Under the pieces are notes generated by a model. That model did no database searches. It saw only the letters and a program-made list of their open reading frames with translations, and was not told where the DNA came from. A program made the translations under genes and the position numbers. Below are positions 25,997 to 34,738 of a stretch of DNA of 64,000 nt, piece by piece (the stretch's first letter is position 1; each line of letters opens with the position of its first letter). This DNA is from Methyloprofundus sp. (GTDB taxonomy: Bacteria > Pseudomonadota > Gammaproteobacteria > Methylococcales > Methylomonadaceae), in NCBI GenBank assembly GCA_014859465.1, contig JACUUF010000002.1:1-64000 (forward strand). The letters run 5' to 3'.

Positions 25997-27475
25997 ATGC
26001 CCAAGCTAAAACCAACCGCTGAACAAGACAACGCGAAAAACCTCGCTTGCACTGGCCAGAACCTAAAAATAAATGCATTTGCAGGTGCGGGTAAAACCTC
26101 AACGCTTGAACTGATAGCCGAAACACTGTTTAACAAAAAGATACTGTACTTGGCTTTCAATAAATCCATTGCCGACGAATCTGCCAAGCGCTTTCCTTTT
26201 AATGTGACATGCAAAACATCTCACTCACTTGCTTATGGTGCAATTGTTGGTCGCAACCCACGATTTAAAGAAAAGCTGCAAGGCCGCTTAAACGGTTCAC
26301 TTGTTGCCAAGATTGTAGAGCTCCGAGATGGGCATCATTGCGCACCGCTGACATTTAGCCAGTACGGGAGCTTTGTTTTGGCTGCCGCAACCAACTATAT
26401 GAACTCTGGTTACGAAGAATTCAAAAAACAGTTCGTGCCTATTGCCAAAATAGAAGAATTAGCCGCTAAGAAAAAAACAATCGTTTCACCGTCTGTTTAT
26501 CGCAATATTTATAAGGACGCACAATTGCTCTGGTCAAAAATGATCGATCCAAATGATCCTACATACTTGACCCATGACGCATACCTTAAGCTTTATGCAT
26601 TGTCGCGCCCATCATTAGCTCAATACGACGTTATTCTTTTGGATGAGTCACAAGATAGCAACGGTGTACTTTTATCGATTGTATCAAGCGCAAGAGCGCA
26701 GCAAATCTATGTTGGGGACAAGTATCAGCAAATTTATTCTTGGCGAGGTGCCACCAATGCAATGGACTGCATCACCACTCCACACACTTGCTACCTAAGC
26801 CAGTCATTCCGTTTTGGCAAAAATATCGCGGCACTGGCAAGTCAGATACTTCAAAAAGAGCTAGGGTGTGATACGCCGGTACAGGGGTTTGACGCAATTG
26901 AAGACAGTGTTACCCGCCTGGAGTATCCAGACTGCATGGTTTTCAGAACAAATGCAGGGCTTATTGGTGAAGCCTTAACGCAGCTGGATGCCGGTAAAAA
27001 AGTTTGCATTGTTGGTGATATTGCTATGCTTATTCAACTGATAGATGGTATTAGGGAGTTGGACGATACCGGGCGCAGCTCTCACCCGGAGCTTATGGAT
27101 TTTGGTTCGTATGTGGATTTTCTTGAGTTCATTGAAACTGATCACGGGAAAGACCTTGCTGTTATTGAAAAACTGATTTCTGAGAATGGTTATGACATTC
27201 TCAACCAAGCCCTTAATAAAGTAAAAGCAAACAAGGAAGAGGAGTCAGATATTATCTTAACCACGGCGCACAAGAGCAAGGGACGTGAACGGGATACTGT
27301 TAAGCTTGGTGGGGATTTCAAAAAGATTGAAGACCTCCACTCCGCAAGGCTAGATGGCAAAAAGGACTACGCTATTAACCTGGAAGAGTTTAATCTGCTT
27401 TACGTGGCTATTACTCGCGCTAAAAAGCAGCTTGACGTATCTAATTTGCGATACTTTGACGCCCTTTGGGATTAA
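25997..27475 (+). CDS. UvrD/Rep-family helicase
   Basis: AFAGAGKTST, VILLDESQDSN, DKYQQIYSWRGA, LYVAITRAKKQL. Confidence 0.88.
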   Translation: MPKLKPTAEQDNAKNLACTGQNLKINAFAGAGKTSTLELIAETLFNKKILYLAFNKSIADESAKRFPFNVTCKTSHSLAYGAIVGRNPRFKEKLQGRLNGSLVAKIVELRDGHHCAPLTFSQYGSFVLAAATNYMNSGYEEFKKQFVPIAKIEELAAKKKTIVSPSVYRNIYKDAQLLWSKMIDPNDPTYLTHDAYLKLYALSRPSLAQYDVILLDESQDSNGVLLSIVSSARAQQIYVGDKYQQIYSWRGATNAMDCITTPHTCYLSQSFRFGKNIAALASQILQKELGCDTPVQGFDAIEDSVTRLEYPDCMVFRTNAGLIGEALTQLDAGKKVCIVGDIAMLIQLIDGIRELDDTGRSSHPELMDFGSYVDFLEFIETDHGKDLAVIEKLISENGYDILNQALNKVKANKEEESDIILTTAHKSKGRERDTVKLGGDFKKIEDLHSARLDGKKDYAINLEEFNLLYVAITRAKKQLDVSNLRYFDALWD

Positions 27476-27500
27476 ATTTCAATTTTAGATGGAGCATTGC

Positions 27501-28448
27501 ATGAGGCTGTTTTTTTCATTTTTCTTTACCGCCCTCTTTTCAGTTGGGATTTTTGCTGCCCCGGCTAACTTTGACCGGGCAAAGATTGAAGCTAAGCAGC
27601 ATGTCTATTTTGATCGCAGCCAGGTAGGTGGCGAGTTTTATTGTGGTTGCAACTGGGATTGGGTTGGGCGCTCCGGTGGGCGTGTAGATCATGCTTCATG
27701 CGGTTATGAGACCCGTGCTCAAGAGGTTCGTGCCGCTCGAACCGAATGGGAGCACATTGTTCCCATTAGCTCAGTTGGTCAGCAACGCCAATGCTGGCAA
27801 AATGGCGGTCGCCAGAATTGTCAGCGCACTGATCCGGTATTTAATGCGATGGAAGCGGACATGCACAATTTGACGATTTCCGTGGGAGAAGTGAATGCCG
27901 ACCGTTCCAACTTCCGCTTTGGTGTTTTACCAGGCACACCGTACCAACATGGTCAGTGTGATTTTAAAGTTGATTTCCGTCAACGGGTAGTCGAACCACG
28001 CGATGAAGCCAAGGGTATGGCTGCAAGGGTTTACTTTTATTTTGCCGACCGCTATGGGCTTAATCTATCAAGACAGCAACAGCAGCTATTTATGGCCTGG
28101 GATAAACAGTTTCCTGTTACTCAATGGGAGCTTGAGCGTGATCGTCGGATAGCAACGAGAATGGGGCACAATAACCCATTCGTCACCGGTGAGCAAACCT
28201 GGCACATAGGTTTCAAGCCCTCACTGTCAGGCCTGGTTTCTGAGATACCGGCAAGCCATCCTGCGTCACCTGTAAAATCGGCAAATGATGCACTCGACTT
28301 ACCGGTTAGAGGGAATCGAAGTAGCAAAATATACCATCTGCCTTCATGCCCTAGCTATAGCGCGATATCTGAGCGCAATATCGTTGAGTTTAAAACTGAA
28401 TCGGAAGCGATTAATGCTAGTTTCAGAAAAGCTCGTAACTGCCCATAG
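27501..28448 (+). CDS. EndA/Dns-type secreted endonuclease I with C-terminal Ada-like metal-binding motif
   Basis: signal peptide; RTEWEHIVPISS, DMHNLTISVGEVNADRSN; C-terminus SSKIYHLPSCPSYSAISERN. Confidence 0.85.
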   Translation: MRLFFSFFFTALFSVGIFAAPANFDRAKIEAKQHVYFDRSQVGGEFYCGCNWDWVGRSGGRVDHASCGYETRAQEVRAARTEWEHIVPISSVGQQRQCWQNGGRQNCQRTDPVFNAMEADMHNLTISVGEVNADRSNFRFGVLPGTPYQHGQCDFKVDFRQRVVEPRDEAKGMAARVYFYFADRYGLNLSRQQQQLFMAWDKQFPVTQWELERDRRIATRMGHNNPFVTGEQTWHIGFKPSLSGLVSEIPASHPASPVKSANDALDLPVRGNRSSKIYHLPSCPSYSAISERNIVEFKTESEAINASFRKARNCP

Positions 28449-28459
28449 AGGACTAATTA

Positions 28460-28903
28460 ATGTTAAAAAAACTACAAGTCATTAAAGAAGAAATTGCTGA
28501 AAATCCATCTGCCGATCATGCCGAGGTTGTTAAGGATCTCATTTTGATTTGTGAAACCCTGCAGTTAAAAAATCAAAACCTGCAGGTAGAAATTGAACAC
28601 CTTTCTTCAGAGTTCGATTGCGCTAAAGACGCGCTTGGAGCTAAATCTGATATGTCTTTGGGGAAAAAAGCAAAAGACCTATGCGCCGAATTAACAACAA
28701 TGAGACACACATTCAGCGCGCTTTCCGTGTTTACCACAAAGATGCTTGAACTTCCTTCGGGCATAATTGATACGGACCAAATACAGGAGATCGCAGCGGA
28801 TACAGGCGTCCTGGTAAAGCTTGAGGTAAATGAGCTATGTGGCGAAGATTGTCGTTGCGCCCAAACAGGTTTTCCTGCACTCTGCTATAAAACTGTGTAT
28901 TGA
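28460..28903 (+). CDS. Hypothetical coiled-coil protein
   Basis: 147 aa ORF. Confidence 0.6.
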   Translation: MLKKLQVIKEEIAENPSADHAEVVKDLILICETLQLKNQNLQVEIEHLSSEFDCAKDALGAKSDMSLGKKAKDLCAELTTMRHTFSALSVFTTKMLELPSGIIDTDQIQEIAADTGVLVKLEVNELCGEDCRCAQTGFPALCYKTVY

Positions 28904-28925
28904 TCCCTCCTTCCAATCACACTTC

Positions 28926-28987
28926 ACTCCTTTCTTTTGGTGAGCTCTATTGGAGGGCTAATTTAATTTCCCCAGTAAGGAAGGAGT
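28926..28987 (+). promoter_or_regulatory. SD-sequestering leader
   Basis: ACTCCTTTC/GGAAGGAGT (one G-U). Confidence 0.5.
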
Positions 28988-28993
28988 AACAAC

Positions 28994-29446
28994 ATGACTG
29001 ATGCAAAAAACGCTGTACCAACCGAGGAAGCCGAGGTTGAGAAATCAACCGCCGAAAAACCTACCCAGAAAACCAAGAGGAGTGAAGCTAAGCCTAACAA
29101 AAAGGTTCGCGGTCTAAACAATGGAACGTTTAGCGGTATCATTGAAAAGTCTGAATTGAAAAAAAGCGGTTCATTTGAGCTATACGTTAATACAGATCAG
29201 ACCCGACGTGACACTCCAATCAAGGGCTCAGTGATTCCAGCACACTTTACTTCAACAATTTTTGTTCGGGTCTCAAAACCCATTGTTGAGCGCGTTGGAA
29301 AAGATGCTTTTAGTGAAGGTTGCCACATCATTATCCCCTATATGCTTGTCGGTATCCGCCGAGTAGTTGACGGCAAGCCATACGATATCGTTGAGGTTCG
29401 TGCCAAAGATGCTATCTCAACAGATGCTATGTCAAAAACGGGCTAA
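28994..29446 (+). CDS. Putative OB-fold/SSB-like protein
   Basis: FVRVSKPIVERVGKDAFSEGCHIIIPYMLVGIRRVVDGKPYDIVEVRAKDA resembles an SSB core; weak. Confidence 0.4.
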   Translation: MTDAKNAVPTEEAEVEKSTAEKPTQKTKRSEAKPNKKVRGLNNGTFSGIIEKSELKKSGSFELYVNTDQTRRDTPIKGSVIPAHFTSTIFVRVSKPIVERVGKDAFSEGCHIIIPYMLVGIRRVVDGKPYDIVEVRAKDAISTDAMSKTG

Positions 29447-29454
29447 ATTTTAAG

Positions 29455-29571
29455 CGCCCCCTTTATGTGGTGAGCAACCGCCTTGTACCCCCTAGGTGCA
29501 AGGATACCCGCTCTCAAATACTGAGTTGCGAGGAAAGAATTTATAAGCCAGGGCATGCCCCTGGCTTTTTT
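29455..29571 (+). ncRNA. Orphan leader-like RNA ending in a terminator
   Basis: CCTTGTAC/GTGCAAGG hairpin, SD-like GAGGAAAG with no following ORF, then AAGCCAGGGcatgCCCCTGGCTTTTTT. Confidence 0.4.
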
Positions 29572-29578
29572 ATTTACG

Positions 29579-29607
29579 AATAAAAAAGCCAGCATAAAGC
29601 TGGCAAT
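29579..29607 (-). terminator. Terminator of the ParA-ParB operon
   Basis: minus: GCCAGCtttatGCTGGCTTTTTTATT. Confidence 0.75.
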
Positions 29608-29631
29608 GTTGCTACTGGCACCTGTATCCGA

Positions 29632-30564
29632 TTAGATTAATTTAAGATCAATTCCTGTTACATTCGCCTCGGTGTTTTCCGCACTTCTGACTGATAAACT
29701 CTCCGTTAATATCCTCAAGAGACCACCAACATCAATCTTGCCGTATGATGAGTTAGGGTTGTTGTTTATTTTTTCTACAAGGTTTTCGAGAGTTGCCATA
29801 ACCTCGGTTGGAACCTGCACCTTAACGGTTTTATAAGTGGCACTCGCATTTTTTGACTGAGGGGTTGCTACCTCCCTCCCCTGTCGGAGTTTTCGCACCT
29901 CTGATCGCACGGCAATCATTCCTTCCCCGTCAAGTAATCCCTGGCAATACTTTTCACAGACTTCGCGCCGCTCATCGTAGAGCTTTATCAACTCGTTAAT
30001 TGTCGTTGCATCAGCCGCTTTGCCTGCGTCAATAAGCGTTTTAACAATACCGACTGCATTCAGTATAGTGATGTGTTGACTCACCCAGGCCTGGCTTTTT
30101 CCAATTGAGTCCGCTATGTCCTTATTGCTCAAGCCTGAATCACGCATTTTACCTAAAGCGCAAGCTATCTCATGAGGCAGCAAGTCTTCGCGCTGAATGT
30201 TTTCTACGAGCTGCTGCATCGATAACGTGATGTCACTTAAGTTTGGTTCATCATTCACAATCGCCTGAATAGTCTCCAGCCCAGCAATTTTTGCCGCCCG
30301 GTATCTGCGCTCACCTTTTTGAATGAGGTACTTGCCATCATTCCCTGACGGGGAAACGACAATAGGTTCAATTTGCCCCTGATTTTTCAGTGATACAGCA
30401 AGCCCATTAAGCGCCGCTTCATCAAAGCTTTTTCTTACTTGCCCTGGATCAGTGCGCACATCTTCAAGGGGCAGCTCAAGTACGCGTTTTCCTGTCTGCT
30501 TGGCTCTATTTAATAGTTGCGAAGTGGCTTTAAGCTTGCCGGATAGTCTGCTTTCAGTTTTCAT
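29632..30564 (-). CDS. ParB/KorB-like protein
   Basis: ParB N-terminal domain (PGQVRKSF, LIQKGERRYRAAKIAG), HTH NKDIADSIGKSQAWVSQHI. Confidence 0.85.
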   Translation of the reverse strand: MKTESRLSGKLKATSQLLNRAKQTGKRVLELPLEDVRTDPGQVRKSFDEAALNGLAVSLKNQGQIEPIVVSPSGNDGKYLIQKGERRYRAAKIAGLETIQAIVNDEPNLSDITLSMQQLVENIQREDLLPHEIACALGKMRDSGLSNKDIADSIGKSQAWVSQHITILNAVGIVKTLIDAGKAADATTINELIKLYDERREVCEKYCQGLLDGEGMIAVRSEVRKLRQGREVATPQSKNASATYKTVKVQVPTEVMATLENLVEKINNNPNSSYGKIDVGGLLRILTESLSVRSAENTEANVTGIDLKLI

Positions 30565-31338
30565 CTAAGACAACCTCCACTCAATCTCTTTTAATACCGC
30601 TTTCATCTCGCGAGCGGCTGCAGTTACAGAGCCTGACTTTCTGAGACTCCAGACAGGAACCCCTTCCTCTACAGCATCTGAAATCGGTTCGCGCTCAACA
30701 AGTTCAGACAGAAAAACTTGCTTGCCCAGAGACTCCCGTATCAAAGCTACATTTCGCTTCTGTTGAGGGCTGCGTGAATTAACACGGTTAATCACCACGC
30801 CCTCAAAATTCAATTCAGGCCGATCATCCCTTACCGCCATAATCGTATGAATTAGCGAAGCAAGCCCATCAATTGCGAACTTGCGCGGCTCAATTGGTGA
30901 AACCACGTTTGTGCTCGCATATAGCGCACCAATCACACGTTTACCTACTGTTGGAGGGCAGTCTATAAGCACCAAGTCAAAATCAGTAAGCAGCTCAAAA
31001 TTCTTCCCTGTCAGGGAAACCACGTCATCTATATCCATATCTTCGACATCAAGCAGTGATTCGTCGGCATGGATAACGCTAATGCCATTTTTGCTTGTGG
31101 CGATTTTTACTTCATCAACATTTTGCTTGCCAAGCAGCCACCCGGCACCAACCGTTCCAAACTGCTCTTCTTGGTAGTCATCGCCTAGTAGCGCAGTGCT
31201 GGCGTTTCCTTGCGTGTCAAAATCACAAACAAGCACCTTTTTCCCCATCTCGTTTGCGTAGTGTGCGTGATGGAAAAGGATTGTGCTCTTGCCAACCCCG
31301 CCCTTTTGGTTGAGGTAAGAAATTACTTTTTGCGTCAT
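30565..31338 (-). CDS. parA: ParA/IncC-like partition ATPase
   Basis: MTQKVISYLNQKGGVGKSTILFHHA, VLIDCPPTVGK; start at 31338 after AAAGGAG. Confidence 0.92.
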   Translation of the reverse strand: MTQKVISYLNQKGGVGKSTILFHHAHYANEMGKKVLVCDFDTQGNASTALLGDDYQEEQFGTVGAGWLLGKQNVDEVKIATSKNGISVIHADESLLDVEDMDIDDVVSLTGKNFELLTDFDLVLIDCPPTVGKRVIGALYASTNVVSPIEPRKFAIDGLASLIHTIMAVRDDRPELNFEGVVINRVNSRSPQQKRNVALIRESLGKQVFLSELVEREPISDAVEEGVPVWSLRKSGSVTAAAREMKAVLKEIEWRLS

Positions 31339-31351
31339 TTTGGATCTCCTT

Positions 31352-31384
31352 TTTAGCAAAAAACCGTTAATGGTGATTGCTAAA
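31352..31384 (-). promoter_or_regulatory. Inverted repeat upstream of parA
   Basis: TTTAGCAA (31352-31359)/TTGCTAAA (31377-31384). Confidence 0.5.
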
Positions 31385-31479
31385 GGCGCGCAGAATATTT
31401 CGGGAATATTTTCGACTTCAAATTTTGCAGACCGCTTTAATGCTTGAGCAACACCATGCTTTTTGGCTAACCGGTGTTT

Positions 31480-31524
31480 GAGGATGTTTATTTATCGCAT
31501 CCTCAACCGAGGATGCTAAGGAGC
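31480..31524 (+). promoter_or_regulatory. Mutually exclusive hairpin leader
   Basis: TTGAGGATG / CATCCTCAA or CATCCTC / GAGGATG, then AAGGAG. Confidence 0.6.
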
Positions 31525-31529
31525 CTAAA

Positions 31530-31748
31530 ATGGAAATTAAAAATATTGAAGTAAACGGTAAAAACTTGGCCATGCCGTCTAACTTTGACGACCGAAAGGT
31601 TGTTGGAGTTCGCGAAGATGCGCCTAACTGGGTTAGGGATTCAATTAAAGAGCTAATGACTCAAAGAAAATACAGCCTAAAAATGGCGATTGGTGAGCTT
31701 AAGCGCTCTCCTTTTTTTGACGAAAACAAATTCTTGATTTTCTCTTAA
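31530..31748 (+). CDS. Hypothetical protein
   Basis: 72 aa ORF with leader and terminator. Confidence 0.6.
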   Translation: MEIKNIEVNGKNLAMPSNFDDRKVVGVREDAPNWVRDSIKELMTQRKYSLKMAIGELKRSPFFDENKFLIFS

Positions 31749-31754
31749 CCCTCA

Positions 31755-31776
31755 AGCCCACTCCGGTGGGCTTTCT
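31755..31776 (+). terminator. Rho-independent terminator
   Basis: AGCCCACtccgGTGGGCTTTCTT. Confidence 0.65.
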
Positions 31777-31844
31777 TAAATCCTGTCAGAAAACCAATCT
31801 CCGCCCTTTCCTTTAATTATCGTTCCATACCTAGGAGAGTGCTA

Positions 31845-32813
31845 ATGTCGTCAAAAATGATGCGCGTCAACATGATTACCGACGTTGTAACTTATGCACG
31901 TCATGAACCACACCACTGTTTAACGCCAGGCCTGTTTAAATCCTACAAACGCGGCGATCGTAAAAAACTCAAGCAGTATGCCAAGTATGAGATATCACCC
32001 GATGGTAAGCAGTATGTTGAGTTCAAGTGCTTTGATCCGCTTGGCGTTGATGACATGCGCGTGTTACAAGGTGTTGTTGCACTGTCCGGGCCAAATGGAG
32101 TCGTACTGGAACCGTCGCCGGTTGATAAAGAAACAAACCAGTTGCGAATGAAGCTTGTCACTGAAGAGGAAGCCATCAATGAAAACGGACGGCTTCTATC
32201 TAGTAGTCTTGCTGATTTGTGTAAGTTAATTGGGCTGTCTGGCGGAGGTGAGAGTAATCGGCTAATTCTTGCTTCGTTGGAGCGCCTGCACAATGTAAGC
32301 GTGAAGCTCGTAACCGAGGAAAATGGGCGTCTCTGCACTCGCATTTCTCGAATATTATCCTACTCTTACTCTGAGGTGACCAAGGATTATTCTGAGGGTC
32401 GAGTAAAGTTGGCAATAAATCCAATAATTGCTCGCTCAGTTGTCGGCGATAAGCGCTACATCAAAATTAATCTTGCAGAAGTTCGGGCGCTAAAAACAGA
32501 TGCAGCTGTACTCATTCATCAGCGACTTTGCGGCTGGATTGATATCGGCAAAGAGCGATCTGTCAGCATGGAAAAGCTGTTTGAATACGTTTGGCATGAC
32601 ACAACCGATATAAGCCAAAATGGTGTCAAATATCGCAGAAAAACTATCAGAAAAGCCGTCGATGAGCTCCGTTCAATTGGCTGGTGTATCAATGAAAAAA
32701 GATCTCGTAACGGGGTAACCTTTACAGTTGTGCGTAAGGATAATGGCAAGACAGTCGATGTCAAAGATTTTATGCAGAGTGGCGGCTTGGAGCTGTTATC
32801 GCAAGTTCATTAA
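31845..32813 (+). CDS. Replication-initiator-like protein (winged helix)
   Basis: two-domain winged-helix-like layout, followed immediately by iterons. Confidence 0.6.
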   Translation: MSSKMMRVNMITDVVTYARHEPHHCLTPGLFKSYKRGDRKKLKQYAKYEISPDGKQYVEFKCFDPLGVDDMRVLQGVVALSGPNGVVLEPSPVDKETNQLRMKLVTEEEAINENGRLLSSSLADLCKLIGLSGGGESNRLILASLERLHNVSVKLVTEENGRLCTRISRILSYSYSEVTKDYSEGRVKLAINPIIARSVVGDKRYIKINLAEVRALKTDAAVLIHQRLCGWIDIGKERSVSMEKLFEYVWHDTTDISQNGVKYRRKTIRKAVDELRSIGWCINEKRSRNGVTFTVVRKDNGKTVDVKDFMQSGGLELLSQVH

Positions 32814-32826
32814 ATTGTCAACCGGG

Positions 32827-32970
32827 GTGGAGTAACACTACCCATCTTAACCTCTAAAAGGGTGGAGTAACACTACCCTACCCGTGGAGTAACACTACCC
32901 TACCCGTGGAGTAACACTACCCTACCCGTGGAGTAACACTACCCTTTAAAGGGGTGGAGTAACACTACCC
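32827..32970 (+). repeat. Iteron array: six copies of GTGGAGTAACACTACCC
   Basis: starts 32827, 32862, 32884, 32906, 32928, 32954; four copies on an exact 22-bp period. Confidence 0.9.
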
Positions 32971-33171
32971 TTTTTTTTACAAGTCAATGTTTTTAAAACA
33001 ATTAAAAATCAAAAAAAGTTTTCAGGGGAAATTCCATCTAATATATATTCTATTAGTTATCTAGGGCCATCTAGTATTCCACCTCCCCCTTCATCCACTA
33101 ACGCCGTGCCAGAGAATTCCATCATTGCAAAATCTTAAGCCTCCCTTTTCAGGAGAACTGAGGATTTAACA

Positions 33172-33717
33172 ATGCAAATCATTCTGTTTAAAAACTTTTT
33201 CGCCGCAATAACCATTGCAATTTTAATGTCTTCCCTGGCGGGGAAATATGCTCATGCTTCGCAGCCCATGCCTATTAGTGAGCTTCAGTCGCTGATCCAA
33301 TCTTGCACACCTTCAGGCTATCATGCAATTCTGCTAAACATTGTACGAAAGGAATCATCTAAACGACCCCTTGCAATACAAATCAACGGCGCTTACTTGT
33401 TGCGCCAACCAGCAAACAGGCAAGAAGCCTTGAGCTTAATTCAAATGCTCAAGCTATCCGATTACACTTTTGATATTGGTTTAGCTCAAATTAATAGTCA
33501 GCATTTTCAGAGCGGAAGATTCTTTGCCAGTATGGGGTACACCCCTGAGGACGCGCTTGATCCATGCATAAACCTTCAAATGTCTGCCGCCCTTATAGAT
33601 GAGGCTTATTCCAGGACTGGTTCTCTGATTCAGGCGCTATCAATCTATAACACCGGCTCCCCTGTGAGAGGGATAAAAAACGGCTATGTCAGATCCGTAC
33701 TAAAGCAACCCTCCTGA
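33172..33717 (+). CDS. VirB1-like lytic transglycosylase
   Basis: signal peptide; IVRKESS, FDIGLAQINSQHF, ALSIYNTG. Confidence 0.8.
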   Translation: MQIILFKNFFAAITIAILMSSLAGKYAHASQPMPISELQSLIQSCTPSGYHAILLNIVRKESSKRPLAIQINGAYLLRQPANRQEALSLIQMLKLSDYTFDIGLAQINSQHFQSGRFFASMGYTPEDALDPCINLQMSAALIDEAYSRTGSLIQALSIYNTGSPVRGIKNGYVRSVLKQPS

Positions 33718-33744
33718 AAAGAAGCCCTCATCCTTTCCTTGATG

Positions 33745-33818
33745 AGTATCAATAGCCAAGAGGGAATAACCGCCCTCTTGGGCGAATTTCCTTCTTGGTG
33801 AGTTTTTTCACCAAGGAG
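33745..33818 (+). promoter_or_regulatory. Structured leader of ArdC, paralogous to the 5960-6032 leader
   Basis: CCAAGAGGG/CCCTCTTGG and CTTGGTGA/TCACCAAG-GAG. Confidence 0.65.
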
Positions 33819-33826
33819 CAAACTAT

Positions 33827-34645
33827 ATGAAAACTGTAAATCAACCAGCAAAACCTCATTACGGCCAACTTTTAAACCAAGCTCTTTCGGAGCCAGGAAA
33901 ATTATCTACTGCTTATTCAGCGATGCATAAATTTTCTGTGCTGAATCGCGCCTTAGCAGTTCAGCAGATGATTGAGCGCGGCATTGAGGTCTCACCTCTT
34001 GGGTCTTATGGAGCCTGGCGAAAGCAAGGCATCAATGTTCTAAAAGGACATAAAGGCATCGCTTTATGGATGCCTGTCACCATTAAGGACAAGACCAAAG
34101 AAGCTGAAGACGATGAGACCGGTAAGATCATTTTCGTTATGAAACCACACTGGTTTGCCTTATCGCAAACTGATGGCTGGAATAACGGCGAAGCGAACTT
34201 ATCGGGCTTTCATCCTGAATGGGATGCGGAAAGAGCGCTAGATGTTCTTGGAGTTGAGTTAAAAAAATTCCATGACGTCAACGCTAACAAAATGGGATAT
34301 GCAACCATTGGTGACAACACCATTGCCATCAATCCTATGAACCCACACCCATTCAAAACCCTAGTGCATGAAATGGCCCACCAAATCATGCACATAGAGA
34401 CAGAGTGGCGAAATCAGCCGCCTGCCGTTTTGGAAGTTGAGGCGGAATCGGTCGCGTTCATTGTTTGCGCAACCCTTGGGTTAGCGGATGATGATGCACT
34501 TTCCTCTTCAAGAGCCTATATTCAGGGATGGGCAAGTTCCTTTCCTGGCTGGCAAGAAAAAGTACCTGTGTTCCACGCTAAGCGAATTTTTAATACAGCA
34601 AATCGCATCATAAAAGCTGGCGAGGATTTCACTGACGAGTCTTAA
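33827..34645 (+). CDS. ardC: ArdC-like antirestriction protein (ssDNA-binding plus zincin-like)
   Basis: LNRALAVQQMIERG, WRKQGINVLKGHKGIALWMP, LVHEMAHQIMH. Confidence 0.85.
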   Translation: MKTVNQPAKPHYGQLLNQALSEPGKLSTAYSAMHKFSVLNRALAVQQMIERGIEVSPLGSYGAWRKQGINVLKGHKGIALWMPVTIKDKTKEAEDDETGKIIFVMKPHWFALSQTDGWNNGEANLSGFHPEWDAERALDVLGVELKKFHDVNANKMGYATIGDNTIAINPMNPHPFKTLVHEMAHQIMHIETEWRNQPPAVLEVEAESVAFIVCATLGLADDDALSSSRAYIQGWASSFPGWQEKVPVFHAKRIFNTANRIIKAGEDFTDES

Positions 34646-34656
34646 AAACTATCTTA

Positions 34657-34688
34657 AACCCAGGCTTAGCTCTGGGTTTTTTAATTTT
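34657..34688 (+). terminator. Rho-independent terminator
   Basis: AACCCAGgcttagCTCTGGGTTTTTTAATTTT. Confidence 0.7.
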
Positions 34689-34738
34689 AATAAGCAAAGA
34701 AACCTTTTTTCTAAAAGTAATTTAAACAAGGATTAAAA

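Noticed and set aside
32827-32970. CRISPR array
   Set aside because: 17-bp units with 5-bp gaps have no spacers; they are iterons.
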